A stretch of DNA of 64,000 bases from Terribacillus halophilus (lineage in GTDB: Bacteria; Bacillota; Bacilli; Bacillales; Amphibacillaceae): NCBI RefSeq assembly GCF_900101385.1, contig NZ_FMZB01000008.1, positions 62,001 to 126,000 on the forward strand. Direction: 5' to 3'. The notes under the pieces are model-generated. The model saw only the letters and a list, made by a program, of their open reading frames with translations. It was not told the DNA's origin and did no database searches. Shown piece after piece: positions 42,325 to 51,468 of the stretch. Within the stretch, counting starts at the first letter, position 1. Every line of letters begins with the position of its first letter. The position numbers and the translations under genes were made by a program.

Positions 42325-42356
42325 AAAAGGCTGCCGATGTATGACGGCAGCCGTTG
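42325..42356 (-). terminator. Terminator of the SulP-usp unit
   Basis: GGCTGCCG pairs with CGGCAGCC around an eight-base loop, followed by TTTTA on the minus strand. Confidence 0.8.
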
Positions 42357-42360
42357 TTGT

Positions 42361-42777
42361 TCATTTGACGATCATCACGGAACATTTGGCGCGTTTTGCG
42401 ACACGGCTGCTGACGCTGCCGAGTACGACTTCCTGGAGAGGATTCAACCCGCGGCTGCCGATGATGATGAGATCGGCTTTCGTGTCACGGGCGTGCTCAA
42501 GGATCATCGGAGCAGGTTCACCTTGCTTCATGATTAATTTGTAAGGAATGGATGCAGCTTCGAATGCATCGCGGAAGCGCTGGAGCTTTTCGTCGTTGCT
42601 TTGCAGCTGAATGGAGTCGCTGCTGTGCAGGACATCTGCTTTTGTCTTCTCATAATCCAGGACTTGAATTCCTTCAATATGTGTTTCGGGCTGCAGCTTT
42701 GCCAGCTGGATTGCGTGCTCTGCAGCGAGAAAAGAATGGTCAGATCCGTCGATTGCCACTACGATCTTCTTATACAT
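42361..42777 (-). CDS. Universal stress protein, UspA family
   Basis: The 138-residue single Usp domain has an N-terminal IVVAIDGSDHS and the ATP-binding motif G-x2-G-x9-G-S (GSRGLNPLQEVVLGSVSSRV). It is cytosolic, probably dimeric and nucleotide-binding. It begins 15 bases after the end of the SulP transporter gene on the same strand, so the two are almost certainly co-transcribed. SulP-Usp pairing is seen in other bacteria, where Usp may modulate transport, but this is inference. Confidence 0.9.
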   Translation of the reverse strand: MYKKIVVAIDGSDHSFLAAEHAIQLAKLQPETHIEGIQVLDYEKTKADVLHSSDSIQLQSNDEKLQRFRDAFEAASIPYKLIMKQGEPAPMILEHARDTKADLIIIGSRGLNPLQEVVLGSVSSRVAKRAKCSVMIVK

Positions 42778-42791
42778 GGATGCACCGCCTT

Positions 42792-44264
42792 TTAATGGTT
42801 TGATACTTTCACATATGCCGAATCACTAGTTGTCAATCTGCGAATAAGCGCCTGACTGTCATTATTCAAGCCTTCCAAAGTGACAGTCGTACCTTTCTCC
42901 CTGAATTTTAGCATGATTTTATCGATTGCTGCCACTGCGGAGTCATCCCAGATATGGGTATTGGTAAAATCAAGAGTCACTTGCTTCAGATTGCCTTCAT
43001 AAGAAAAGCTATTCGTAAAATCGGTGACCGAGGCAAAGAACAGCTGGCCTGTGATGGCGTATCGGATATGGTCTTTTGTTGATCCGGGACTTTTTTCTAC
43101 CTTCACTTTTGAAATCTTGGCAACGAAGAAAATGGCACTTAGCAGGATGCCGATGAACACGCCGATGGATAAGTTATGAGTTGCTACTACCGCGATGACG
43201 GTCACAACCATGACAGCCGAATCTGATAAAGGAACACGTGTCAGGCTGCGCAGTGAATACCAATCGAATGTACCGATGGAAACCATGATCATGACACCGA
43301 CAAGCGCAGGCATTGGAATCATGACGACCCAGTCTCCTAAAACAAGGATGAGGAATATCAGGAAGATTCCTGCAACAAGAGTGGAAAGACGGCCTCGGCC
43401 CCCGGATTTAACATTGATGACGGACTGTCCGATCATCGCACAGCCCGCCATGCCGCCGAAAAAGCCTGTCACGATATTGGCGATACCCTGTCCGCGAGCT
43501 TCTTTGTTCTTGTTGCTATCCGTATCCGTCATGTCATCAACAATCGATGCAGTCAGCAAGGACTCCAGCAACCCGACGATCGATAGTGCCAATGCCGTTG
43601 GGAAGATGATTTGCAAAGTCTCCCAATTGAGCGGGATATCAGGAATCAAGAAGGAAGGTAAAGCCTGTTTGATTTCTCCCAAATCACCTACAGTCCGGAC
43701 ATCAATATGCAATGTGATGGACAGAATTGTCACAGCCAAAATTGCTACAAGCGGTGCTGGTACGGATTTCGTGACGTAAGGGATCAGATAGATGATGGCA
43801 AGTGTGACTCCAACTACGATGTAAGTGGTCGTATTGATTCCGATGAAATGCGGAACTTGTGCCATGAAAATGAGGATGGCAAGTGCGTTCACAAATCCGA
43901 TCATGACCGAACGCGGAATGAATTTCATGAATCGGGCAATACCCAAGACGCCGAATAAGAGCTGGAGGACACCTGTAAGGATAGTGGTGGCAAATAAATA
44001 CTGCAAGCCGTGTTCTTTAACCAATGTCACCATCAATAATGCCATTGCGCCTGTTGCAGCAGAGATCATGGCGGGCCTTCCACCGACAATGGCAATGATG
44101 ACGGCCATGGAAAATGATGCATATAATCCGACCATCGGGTCCACACCTGCGATGATGGAAAAGGCGATTGCTTCCGGAATCAAAGCCAAGGCAACGACAA
44201 TCCCGGACAGGAGATCACCACGGATATTGCCAAACCATTGTTTATTCAGTTTTGTTTCTGACAA
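42792..44264 (-). CDS. SulP-family anion transporter with STAS domain
   Basis: The 490-residue inner-membrane protein has the SulP signature near the N terminus ([16 protein letters not shown], then [10 protein letters not shown]) and about 12-14 membrane spans. A cytoplasmic STAS domain (about 395-485; [18 protein letters not shown]) follows. Related to B. subtilis YbaR. SulP proteins move sulfate, bicarbonate or other anions with sodium or protons; the substrate here is not determined. The start is a TTG at 44264, seven bases after GGGGTG. The downstream universal stress gene belongs to the same unit. Confidence 0.87.
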   Translation of the reverse strand: MSETKLNKQWFGNIRGDLLSGIVVALALIPEAIAFSIIAGVDPMVGLYASFSMAVIIAIVGGRPAMISAATGAMALLMVTLVKEHGLQYLFATTILTGVLQLLFGVLGIARFMKFIPRSVMIGFVNALAILIFMAQVPHFIGINTTTYIVVGVTLAIIYLIPYVTKSVPAPLVAILAVTILSITLHIDVRTVGDLGEIKQALPSFLIPDIPLNWETLQIIFPTALALSIVGLLESLLTASIVDDMTDTDSNKNKEARGQGIANIVTGFFGGMAGCAMIGQSVINVKSGGRGRLSTLVAGIFLIFLILVLGDWVVMIPMPALVGVMIMVSIGTFDWYSLRSLTRVPLSDSAVMVVTVIAVVATHNLSIGVFIGILLSAIFFVAKISKVKVEKSPGSTKDHIRYAITGQLFFASVTDFTNSFSYEGNLKQVTLDFTNTHIWDDSAVAAIDKIMLKFREKGTTVTLEGLNNDSQALIRRLTTSDSAYVKVSNH

Positions 44265-44368
44265 TCTAATACACCCCGTTTTTATATATTTTGTTGACTT
44301 CCAAGTCTCATAGAAGTCGGGTCCGAATTTTGATAAGCTTACTGTAACATGATTGAAGTATTTTGTGA

Positions 44369-44389
44369 ACCAAAACTAACGTTTTTGGT
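44369..44389. promoter_or_regulatory. Inverted repeat before the recombinase-like gene
   Basis: ACCAAAA and TTTTGGT, perfect seven-base arms with a seven-base spacer, centred about 33 bases before the start of the serine-recombinase-like gene in the divergent promoter region. It is a candidate operator for that protein or another regulator. Confidence 0.45.
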
Positions 44390-44411
44390 ACATTGTTTGG
44401 AGTGATTTGGA

Positions 44412-44933
44412 ATGAAAATCGCATATATAAGGGAATTTGTACAAGAAAAATGGAGACAGCAGCCACCAGAAATCCGGGGCTGTGAAACCGTGATAGAGGA
44501 AAGGGAAGACGTACAAGGACAGCCTTTGTTGGAGGAACTATTGGAGGAGCTGCAGCCAGGGGATGTGCTGGTTGTACGCAAATTGTACAGTTTAGCCAAT
44601 TCGACAAAACATCTAATCGAAATTTGTCGAAATCTGAAGGAAAAGCAAGCAGCTCTAATATCGATTGAAGACAGCATTGATACTAGGGGAGATTCGTTTT
44701 TTCAGCACCTGGAACAGATTGCAAATTTCCGGAAAGAAGTAGTCGGAGAGAGAACTAAGGCAGGTTTGTCTGCAGCTAAATCAAGGAACCGGACAGGCGG
44801 CAGGCCGCGCAAGCCTGATAGGAATGTTCAAAAGGCGATTGACATGTATCGCAGCAAGAAATATACGATTGCGGACATTACCATCGAGACTGGCATAAGT
44901 AAGACGACATTATATCGATACCTGCAAGAGTAG
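44412..44933 (+). CDS. Serine recombinase homologue lacking catalytic residues
   Basis: The 173-residue protein has the length and order of a Hin/Tn3-type resolvase: an N-terminal catalytic-domain fold, the long helix with GERTKAGLSAAKSRNR, GGRPRKPD linker and a C-terminal helix-turn-helix (ADITIETGISKTTLYRYL). However the YxRVS motif reads YIREF, so the nucleophilic Ser is Phe9. The KLDRLGRS motif reads KLYSLANS (57-64), losing both Arg. It should bind DNA but not cut it. There is no transposon, att site or invertible repeat around it. The start ATG follows GGAGTG. A regulatory role is the likely alternative. Confidence 0.8.
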   Translation: MKIAYIREFVQEKWRQQPPEIRGCETVIEEREDVQGQPLLEELLEELQPGDVLVVRKLYSLANSTKHLIEICRNLKEKQAALISIEDSIDTRGDSFFQHLEQIANFRKEVVGERTKAGLSAAKSRNRTGGRPRKPDRNVQKAIDMYRSKKYTIADITIETGISKTTLYRYLQE

Positions 44934-45007
44934 ATTTTTATCGAAAAGGGAAGTCAAACAAGCGTTTGAATTAATATGAAATAAGCTAATAGAGAAGGCT
45001 TGAATAC

Positions 45008-45050
45008 AAAAAAGACAGTACACATCTTTAACGTGTGTACTGTCTTTTTT
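45008..45050. terminator. Strong bidirectional terminator
   Basis: A 16-17-base arm containing AAAGACAGTACACA pairs with its complement around a nine-base loop, with A and T runs on both sides, between the recombinase-like gene and the convergent ABC operon. Confidence 0.92.
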
Positions 45051-45092
45051 GTGGTGCCCTGGAAAATATACTAGCAGCTGATTATGCTCAAC

Positions 45093-45965
45093 TCACATCC
45101 GAACGGAACGCATCCAAATGCCAAGGCTTAGAAAAATGATGCCTGTCATAGCCAGGATGCCTAGAATGACAGGGAGCTGCGTAACAGAATCGAATAAAGT
45201 GATTTGCAAGCCGAATGTTTCTTTGAATCCATCTAAAGTGGTGCTTGGAGCTTGGGCAAAAGTGATTTCCATTGCGGGCTGCATCAGGACGTCGCGAAGT
45301 GCCGCGACGCCATATGTCGGCGGGAAGAACTTCGTGATTTCCTGGACGAATGCAGGCAGCTGGCCAATCGGGATGTAAATGCCGAGCAGAAACCCGGATA
45401 AGGTTCCGACCAACGTGCCCATGGATGAAAAAGATTTTCGGGATTGGATTGGAACAGTTATTGCAAATAGAAACGCCGCGGAAGAAAAGGTGATCAGCAT
45501 GATCAGTCCGATTGCTGTGATTAGGCTGCTCAAAGTAATGGTGGGCTTATCACTTAGCCAAAAATAGCCTTGGGAGATAAGCAGGGCACCAACAGAAAAC
45601 ACGACAGCAATGAGCCACGCAGATAATAGATATCCAATAACCAATTGCGTTCTCGTGATTGGTGTAATGAGCAATGCGTGCAACTGATTACTGGCAGCAT
45701 CCTCGATCATCGTACCCAATACCGATAGCGTGACGGTCAGTGAGATGACGACGATGATCCCAGCCAATAGCCAGCTTTGCATCAAGGCATTCATGCCAGT
45801 TGCTCCTTGGGCTGCTTGCTGGGCTGAATCAGTTGTTACATCGGCCAGGAAAAGCAAGTAAAGCACAATGATGATCCCGGTCGTCAGTAAAGACATGAAA
45901 ACAGCAGTCTTGTCGCGAAAATACAGTCGGTTAGAACGTGTTGTCAGCTGCCAAATTGTTTGCAT
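45093..45965 (-). CDS. ABC-2 type transporter permease
   Basis: The 290-residue, six-helix ABC-2 permease has an N-terminal cytoplasmic segment (TTRSNRLYFRDKTAV), a large loop, and a central FFPPTYGVAALRD before the last helices. It forms an exporter with the ATPase encoded just upstream, whose gene it overlaps by 35 bases. The start ATG follows AAAGGAG. Exporters of this type in LytTR-DUF3021 operons are thought to move peptides, drugs or lipids; the substrate is unknown. Confidence 0.85.
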   Translation of the reverse strand: MQTIWQLTTRSNRLYFRDKTAVFMSLLTTGIIIVLYLLFLADVTTDSAQQAAQGATGMNALMQSWLLAGIIVVISLTVTLSVLGTMIEDAASNQLHALLITPITRTQLVIGYLLSAWLIAVVFSVGALLISQGYFWLSDKPTITLSSLITAIGLIMLITFSSAAFLFAITVPIQSRKSFSSMGTLVGTLSGFLLGIYIPIGQLPAFVQEITKFFPPTYGVAALRDVLMQPAMEITFAQAPSTTLDGFKETFGLQITLFDSVTQLPVILGILAMTGIIFLSLGIWMRSVRM

Positions 45966-46866
45966 GGGTATGCTCCTTTACTAAATTAATGAAAACATCG
46001 TCAAGGCTGCCTTTGATTAATTCGAAATCCGTTACACTACCCTCCAGCTGTCGGAGGATGTGATAAGCTGTCAGGCTATTGGGTACAGAAATCTGAAAGT
46101 AGCCTTGTTTCCGGATATAGTGATAGGATAGTTCATCCAATAATGCATTTGCATATGCGGGTTCATCCACTTGGAGGCGCAGTGTATCTTTGGCATATTC
46201 CCGCTTTAATTCAGCTGGCGTTCCTTGTGCTTTGATCTTTCCCTTATCGATTACAACAATCTGATCCGCTTCAGCGGCTTCTTCCATGTAATGCGTCGTC
46301 AGGAACACAGTCATTTGAAGCTGCTGCAGGCTGGAAACTGTTTTCCATACGTCCATCCTGGTTTGGGGGTCCAAACCGGTCGTCGGTTCATCCAAAAACA
46401 GGATTGCTGGTCGATGAAGCAGTGCCCTGGCAATTTCTGCCCGCCGTTTCTGCCCTCCGGACAGATGACGGAATTGCTTTTTCAAGATTGGGGCAAGCTG
46501 CAAGGTATCGGTGACCCATGAAATGCTGGTTTGCGTATCTGTTTTCGTCATGCCATAAAATCGTCCCCACATCTCGAGATTTTCCTTGATGGTAAGAACA
46601 TCATCCAGTACGTTGTCTTGAAAAACGAGACCGATACGCTTGCGGATTTCTGCATCGTCTTTACCCGCATGGAACCCGTCTACGAGGATTGATCCTGCTG
46701 ATTGCCGCAGACGGGTAGCAATCATGTGGATTGTGGTTGATTTACCTGCACCATTTACGCCCAGGAATGCGAATAGATGGCCTTTCTCTACATTAAATGT
46801 TAAATCATCTACAGCTTTTGACTTGCCATAGGATTTTGTCAGATTCTTGATTTCAATGATTTTCAT
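45931..46866 (-). CDS. ABC exporter ATPase (drug/peptide type)
   Basis: The 311-residue ATPase has Walker A GVNGAGKST near residues 37-45, signature LSGGQKRR, Walker B ILFLDEP and switch TTHYMEEA, plus a C-terminal domain of about 80 residues of the DrrA type. The start is the ATG at 46866, inside the end of the DUF3021 gene (14-base overlap); upstream in-frame codons would extend into that gene. It energises the ABC-2 permease that follows. Overlaps throughout the four genes indicate one tightly coupled operon. Confidence 0.88.
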   Translation of the reverse strand: MKIIEIKNLTKSYGKSKAVDDLTFNVEKGHLFAFLGVNGAGKSTTIHMIATRLRQSAGSILVDGFHAGKDDAEIRKRIGLVFQDNVLDDVLTIKENLEMWGRFYGMTKTDTQTSISWVTDTLQLAPILKKQFRHLSGGQKRRAEIARALLHRPAILFLDEPTTGLDPQTRMDVWKTVSSLQQLQMTVFLTTHYMEEAAEADQIVVIDKGKIKAQGTPAELKREYAKDTLRLQVDEPAYANALLDELSYHYIRKQGYFQISVPNSLTAYHILRQLEGSVTDFELIKGSLDDVFINLVKEHTHANNLAADNTF

Positions 46867-47296
46867 CCATTCCACGCTTCTTCCTTTTATAATTAGCGAG
46901 TTCTTCATTTAACTGCTTTGTCTCAACGGTTTGAATTAGATGGTAAATGCCCCACAGGATGATATAAATAAAGATAACAAGAGCAAATAATAATCCGAGC
47001 AACTTCCAGTTGCCTGTATCAAACCAGTCGAAAAAGAAAGCAGCCCCTGTGAAGGCACTTAAGACGACTAAGAGGTATAGGAAGGTACGGATTAAGAAGT
47101 TTGATTCATTCGCACGGCGGCTAAAGATTAGTTTTTGTATCCAAGTCAGTACGAAAGTGATTAGTGCAGTTTGAGGTACGAAAGAAATAGCCATTTCCTT
47201 ATTTCCAATAAACACATAGATATATATGCTGGTTGCAAAAATGGAAAACATGAACATGATGCCCCAACTTTGAATGAAATTTACGAATGTTTTCAT
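46853..47296 (-). CDS. DUF3021 membrane protein
   Basis: The 147-residue protein has four predicted helices (about 10-28, 38-52, 68-88, 98-120) and a charged cytoplasmic C-terminal tail. DUF3021 proteins are typically encoded next to LytTR-domain regulators in Firmicutes and are thought to inhibit them by holding them at the membrane. Here its start overlaps the LytTR stop by four bases (ATGA), behind a strong GGAGGGAGGA. The pair probably controls the downstream ABC exporter. Confidence 0.8.
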   Translation of the reverse strand: MKTFVNFIQSWGIMFMFSIFATSIYIYVFIGNKEMAISFVPQTALITFVLTWIQKLIFSRRANESNFLIRTFLYLLVVLSAFTGAAFFFDWFDTGNWKLLGLLFALVIFIYIILWGIYHLIQTVETKQLNEELANYKRKKRGMDENH

Positions 47297-47751
47297 GATT
47301 TATTCCTCCCTCCTATTCCGAGTTTACGTTTGAGTTGCGGTACGTATTGTCGGGAAATCACTAACTTTTCTCCGTTTGTCAGGGTGGCGGTCAGCTTGCG
47401 GCCAAGCGCGGGCTTCAGTTTCTCCACCTTCGCGAGGTTTACAATGACAGATTTGGAAACACGTATCAGATCGGGGCTGTAGTTCGCATCCTCGATTTGG
47501 TACAGCTTTAACGAGGATTGATAAACAGCATCCTTGTCATAGAGAAATACCGTATTATCTACGGACTCGATATAATAAAGGCTTTCCGGCTGGAGGAGAT
47601 GCAGTTCGCCATTCCGCTCGCCAGACAATCTTTCTTGGCTGGATACCGATAGCATTCTGACCAATTCAAGAATTCGCGAATTGGCTTGGCGACAGGTGAT
47701 CTGCACTTCTGTTTCCTTGCAATTATCGTCCTCCTGGATTGTGATTTTCAT
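47293..47751 (-). CDS. LytTR-domain transcription regulator
   Basis: The 152-residue protein has no receiver domain: a short N-terminal strand-helix region (MKITIQEDDNCKETEVQITC), then a LytTR DNA-binding domain from about residue 45 (ESLYYIESVDNTVFLYDKD, FIRVSKS-like LIRVSKSVIVNL, ISRQYVPQLKRKLG). Such LytTR-DUF3021 regulators are self-activating modules inhibited by their membrane partner. The start ATG follows AGGAGGTG. It is the first gene of the operon; the 170-base divergent region upstream also serves an aldo/keto reductase. Confidence 0.87.
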   Translation of the reverse strand: MKITIQEDDNCKETEVQITCRQANSRILELVRMLSVSSQERLSGERNGELHLLQPESLYYIESVDNTVFLYDKDAVYQSSLKLYQIEDANYSPDLIRVSKSVIVNLAKVEKLKPALGRKLTATLTNGEKLVISRQYVPQLKRKLGIGGRNKS

Positions 47752-47923
47752 GGCACACCTCCTGTTTTTTTATTGATGTTATTTTCAGTGTAACGGTCGA
47801 TCGAGGAAAAACAATAGCAGATGGTGTATCCTGCCAATAGGAACTAGTAAGATGCCATTGCAATTGGACAAACGTTTGATAAAGAATGCTTGGAGGGAAA
47901 AAATAAGTAATTAGGAGGAGAAG

Positions 47924-48769
47924 ATGATGAAGATGATTAAGCTGCCGGATGGAACGGAAATACCTGCGATTGGACAAGGTACATGGAACATGGGGGATGA
48001 TGAGTCGAGGCGTCATGATGAAATCCAAGCTTTGCGCACTGGTATCGATCAAGGACTTTTTGTGATCGACACAGCGGAAATGTACGGAAAGGGCCGATCG
48101 GAGTGTCTTGTGAGGGAAGCTATTATTAATAGAAGAGATGAAGTCTTCCTCGTTTCAAAAGTGCTGCCTTCCAATGCAGCATATGAAGATGTACTGGAGG
48201 CATGTAATCGTTCCCTAGAGCGCTTGGGCACTGATTATTTGGATATGTATCTGCTGCACTGGCGCGGAGCAGTACCTCTTGCAGAAACGGTAGCTGCTTT
48301 TGAACAGTTGAAGGAAGTTGGGAAAATCAAGCGCTGGGGCGTATCGAATTTCGATACAGATGATATGGAAGAGTTGTGGAATGTCGAAAACGGAAAAAAT
48401 TGCGCAACCAATCAAGTGCTCTATAATCTCACAGCTAGAGGGATCGAATATGATTTGATTCCTTGGCATCAAGAAAAAAGGGTCCCAATCATGGCATATT
48501 GCCCACTGGCACAGGGCGACCGGCAGGAAATCTTGCAAAATGGCGCAGTAAGGGATTTGGCAAAAAAATACGAAGTGTCTGTATCCCAAATCGCTTTAGC
48601 GTGGACTGTGCAGACAGGACAAGTTCTCAGTATTCCAAAGGCAGGACAAGCTGCTCATGTGATAGAAAATGCTGAAGCGGGCAATCTTATATTGAGTAAA
48701 GAAGATCTTGCAAAATTGAACAAGGAATTCCCGCCGCCAACGTCGAAAGTACCGTTGGAGGTCGTGTGA
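47924..48769 (+). CDS. Aldo/keto reductase
   Basis: This 281-residue cytosolic AKR has its catalytic residues present: VIDTAEMYGKG (Asp, Tyr), LVSKVLP (Lys) and LLHWRG (His), and the NADP-binding C-terminal SIPKAG. It resembles the YeaE/DkgA-like reductases acting on aldehydes and ketones. Three in-frame ATGs (47924, 47927, 47933) follow AGGAGGAG; the first or second is most likely. It is followed 80 bases later by another AKR gene from a different subgroup. Confidence 0.83.
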   Translation: MMKMIKLPDGTEIPAIGQGTWNMGDDESRRHDEIQALRTGIDQGLFVIDTAEMYGKGRSECLVREAIINRRDEVFLVSKVLPSNAAYEDVLEACNRSLERLGTDYLDMYLLHWRGAVPLAETVAAFEQLKEVGKIKRWGVSNFDTDDMEELWNVENGKNCATNQVLYNLTARGIEYDLIPWHQEKRVPIMAYCPLAQGDRQEILQNGAVRDLAKKYEVSVSQIALAWTVQTGQVLSIPKAGQAAHVIENAEAGNLILSKEDLAKLNKEFPPPTSKVPLEVV

Positions 48770-48849
48770 CCGCATAGGCATTTTACATGACAGCCTATGC
48801 AGGCAACGCTATACTAAATACGATAAAAACCGCTAAAGGAGTGCTTTCA

Positions 48850-49674
48850 ATGAATTATGTAACACTAAACAATGGCTTGAAAATGCCACAGCTTGGCTTT
48901 GGAGTATGGCAAGTAGGAAACGAAGAAGCAACTGCTGCAGTAGCAAAAGCACTTGAAGTTGGTTATACAAGCATCGACACAGCCATGATTTATCAAAATG
49001 AAGAAGGCGTCGGCAAAGCGATCAAGGAAGCGAACGTGAACAGAGAAGATTTGTTCATCACGACAAAAGTGTGGAACTCCGATCAAGGATATGACAACAC
49101 AATCGCAGCATTTGAAGCGAGCCTGGAGCGTCTTGGTCTGGATTATGTGGATCTTTATCTTATCCACTGGCCGACACCGCAATATGATGAGTATGTTGAT
49201 ACTTACAAAGCATTGGAGAAGCTTTATAAAGATGGCCGCGTGAAAGCAATCGGCGTATGTAACTTTGAAATTGAGCATCTCGAACGCCTGATGAAAGAAA
49301 CAGAAATCACTCCAGTATTGAACCAAGTCGAATGCCACCCGTACTTGGCGCAAAACGAACTAAAAGAGTTCTGCAAGAAACATGATATCTTCTTGGAAGC
49401 GTGGAGCCCGCTGGATCAGGGCGGCGATGTACTGAAGGATGAAGTCGTGACAGCAATCGCTGAAAAGCTTGGCAAAACAGCAGCGCAAGTCGTGCTTCGC
49501 TGGCATCTACAGAATGACACAATCGTCATTCCGAAATCCGTTACACCATCCCGTATCGAAGAAAACTTCCAAGTATTCGACTTCGAGCTTTCTGCTGAAG
49601 ATATGGATGCGATCAACAAATTGGATGCAGGTCGCCGCAAAGGTGCACATCCGAATGATATGAACAAGCGATAA
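48850..49674 (+). CDS. Aldo/keto reductase, YvgN/YtbE-like
   Basis: The 274-residue AKR of the 2,5-diketogluconate/glyoxal reductase group carries SIDTAMIYQNEEGVG, TTKVWNSDQGY, LIHWP and VIPKSVTPSRIEEN, all intact. B. subtilis relatives YvgN and YtbE reduce methylglyoxal and other short aldehydes with NADPH. The start ATG at 48850 follows AAAGGAGTG. It is only about 30% similar by eye to the AKR before it, so this is not a recent duplication. A strong terminator closes the gene. Confidence 0.87.
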   Translation: MNYVTLNNGLKMPQLGFGVWQVGNEEATAAVAKALEVGYTSIDTAMIYQNEEGVGKAIKEANVNREDLFITTKVWNSDQGYDNTIAAFEASLERLGLDYVDLYLIHWPTPQYDEYVDTYKALEKLYKDGRVKAIGVCNFEIEHLERLMKETEITPVLNQVECHPYLAQNELKEFCKKHDIFLEAWSPLDQGGDVLKDEVVTAIAEKLGKTAAQVVLRWHLQNDTIVIPKSVTPSRIEENFQVFDFELSAEDMDAINKLDAGRRKGAHPNDMNKR

Positions 49675-49682
49675 GAAAGACG

Positions 49683-49711
49683 AAAAGAGCGCCGCATCGG
49701 CGCTCTTTTTT
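49683..49711 (+). terminator. Terminator after the AKR gene
   Basis: AAAAGAGCGCCG pairs with CGGCGCTCTTTT with a three-base loop and T run. Confidence 0.92.
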
Positions 49712-49791
49712 CATACATTGACGATCATGGGGAAGCAGAATCATTTATATTGGTATAGTCTGGACTGATTGTATTGAAAGGACGGAACTAA

Positions 49792-50193
49792 TTGCTCTCA
49801 AATGTTATCGCTATTATCATTTTCTTGATATTAATTGGCTTATTGATAAAACTTCGGGTAGTAAAAATAGTGAGTAAGAAGGACTTTACATATAAGCAAT
49901 TCAAACAGCAGTTAAGTATCACTTATGGTAAATTCAATGGTTTTGATTATTATTATTTTAAATTTAAGCCAGATCAGATGGTGACACTCTCTTATGAAGT
50001 GGAAGTAAAAGAAGGGGAATTGATGTTGGAATGGCGTGACCGTAAACAGGTGATCTGGCGGGAAACATTCTGTGAAGACGCGCAAGGAACGGTTACAGCT
50101 AAAACGAAACACTGTCGTTACTCCATCAGGGTCGAGGGAAAGCATACGAAAGGCGAATGTCGCATTCATTTTGCACAAGAGGAAGCAGCATAG
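49792..50193 (+). CDS. Membrane-anchored hypothetical protein, 133 aa
   Basis: The start is a TTG at 49792, nine bases after AAAGGA. A single N-terminal hydrophobic helix (about residues 4-22) is followed by a compact, beta-rich, basic domain with aromatic strands (FDYYYFKFKPDQMVTLSYEV) and a pair of Cys. The domain has no recognised motif. It could be anchored inside or outside the membrane. I do not recognise the family. Confidence 0.6.
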   Translation: MLSNVIAIIIFLILIGLLIKLRVVKIVSKKDFTYKQFKQQLSITYGKFNGFDYYYFKFKPDQMVTLSYEVEVKEGELMLEWRDRKQVIWRETFCEDAQGTVTAKTKHCRYSIRVEGKHTKGECRIHFAQEEAA

Positions 50194-50248
50194 CAATTAG
50201 GAGCAAGTAAGAAAGAGGGATAAGGCATATTGTAGTGTCATGGAAAAG

Positions 50249-50275
50249 AAGGCTGCCTGATAATCAGACAGCCTT
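50249..50275. terminator. Bidirectional terminator
   Basis: AAGGCTG plus CTGAT pair with ATCAG plus CAGCCTT, separated by single mismatched bases, between two convergent genes. The T tract is short on both sides. Confidence 0.7.
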
Positions 50276-50282
50276 ATGCTTC

Positions 50283-51014
50283 CTACTCGCAGCCTACTCC
50301 ATCACCATCACGATCCAAATGGCTGGCGTATCCTGGATCCCCTTTACGAACAGGTGCTGCTCCGGCTGCTTTAGCAGCGCTGCAATTTTTAAAATAAACG
50401 CTAGCCGCAGCGGGGGAATCATTCGAATTATCTCCGTGGGAAGTACTGGATGCTACGGATGAAGCAGATTCTGTCGATGTCGCCTCAGATCGTAAGGTTT
50501 CAATTTTCCCTTCGGCATCTGTGAGCTGAGTCGATAAGGTACTATTTTTCTCTTTCTCGGAATCCAAATCTGCTATGAGTGAATTTTTCTCTTCCTCTAA
50601 TTTCTCTAACTTGTCTTCTAAAGATTCCTTTTCTGAACTACTTTTCTTTATGTCCTGAGTTAATTGTTCATTTTCCTCAGTAAGAGTCGATACAGTGGAG
50701 TCCAGTTCTTTCACTTTCTTTTCAAAGACATTTAACTCTTCTTGTAAAACGTCCTTCTTTTCTGATAGGTCTTGTATTTCTTGCTTCGCATTCGCGTTAC
50801 TTTGGGCTGTAAGCCTTGAGGTATCACTTGTCAATGACCAACTTATAGTGAAGATAAGCATGCAAAGGAAGAAAAGAATAGTTACTCCCGGATAGAAGTA
50901 GAGTACATGTCTACGCTTTCTAAAAAAAGCGAACCTTGGATTGATTAATCCAAGTACTAAAAGTATAAAGGCTGCTAAAAATAAAGCTAAAAACATTAGT
51001 GCAAGAAACAACAT
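50283..51014 (-). CDS. Membrane protein with coiled coil and Excalibur domain
   Basis: The 243-residue protein has two N-terminal membrane helices (about 3-22 and 41-62), a long coiled coil of about 100 residues rich in Glu/Lys/Leu, a Ser/Thr/Asn linker and a C-terminal Excalibur domain. The Excalibur domain (YFKNCSAAKAAG, then DRDGDGVGCE) is a small calcium-binding module often found on extracellular proteins and next to thermonuclease domains. The coiled coil and domain are probably outside the cell. The start ATG follows AAGGAGTG. The function is unknown. Confidence 0.82.
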   Translation of the reverse strand: MLFLALMFLALFLAAFILLVLGLINPRFAFFRKRRHVLYFYPGVTILFFLCMLIFTISWSLTSDTSRLTAQSNANAKQEIQDLSEKKDVLQEELNVFEKKVKELDSTVSTLTEENEQLTQDIKKSSSEKESLEDKLEKLEEEKNSLIADLDSEKEKNSTLSTQLTDAEGKIETLRSEATSTESASSVASSTSHGDNSNDSPAAASVYFKNCSAAKAAGAAPVRKGDPGYASHLDRDGDGVGCE

Positions 51015-51468
51015 AAATGAGACACTCCTTATATCTAAAAATTGAAAAACGAGGATGTGTATAGTGGTGAAATTTGTTTTTCTTGAGGATTATATACTAT
51101 TTTTGGATTATTTGGTATATAGATTTACCTACTATATTATGAAAGTTAATTAAAATAGACCCTATGGTTGCTTAGTGAAATTTTAGTAAGGGAGAAATTC
51201 GAGGAGAGAAAGGGTCAGGTCATAACTACAACTACATTTCCATCGTAAAGATAGTTGTAGATCCATTACTAGCAAAGTTCAGTGTCCTGCAATTAAGCCC
51301 AGCGCTGGCTATCAATGTGCTGGTCATTTGCTCGAACTTTATAGTCTATCTTCCATTTCAAAACCTATAAAAAAACAGCCAACAATAAATCGATCCAATC
51401 ATAGATCAATGGTAATCTTCTGGAATACGTATGCTATAGTAAAAAGGAAAAACAGAGGAGGGATCAGG
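51015..51468. other. Intergenic region with a long inverted repeat
   Basis: About 450 bases hold the divergent promoters for the Excalibur gene and the Eis-like gene. A perfect nine-base inverted repeat (CTACAACTA at 51226-51234, TAGTTGTAG at 51252-51260) has no T run after it and could be an operator or the base of an RNA stem. I see no gene. Confidence 0.45.

Noticed and set aside
44412-44933. Transposon or invertible element around the serine recombinase homologue
   Set aside because: Catalytic residues are missing and I see no flanking repeats, att-like sites or cargo genes.
51226-51260. Inverted repeat as a terminator
   Set aside because: No T run on either side; it may instead be an operator, but nothing confirms this.
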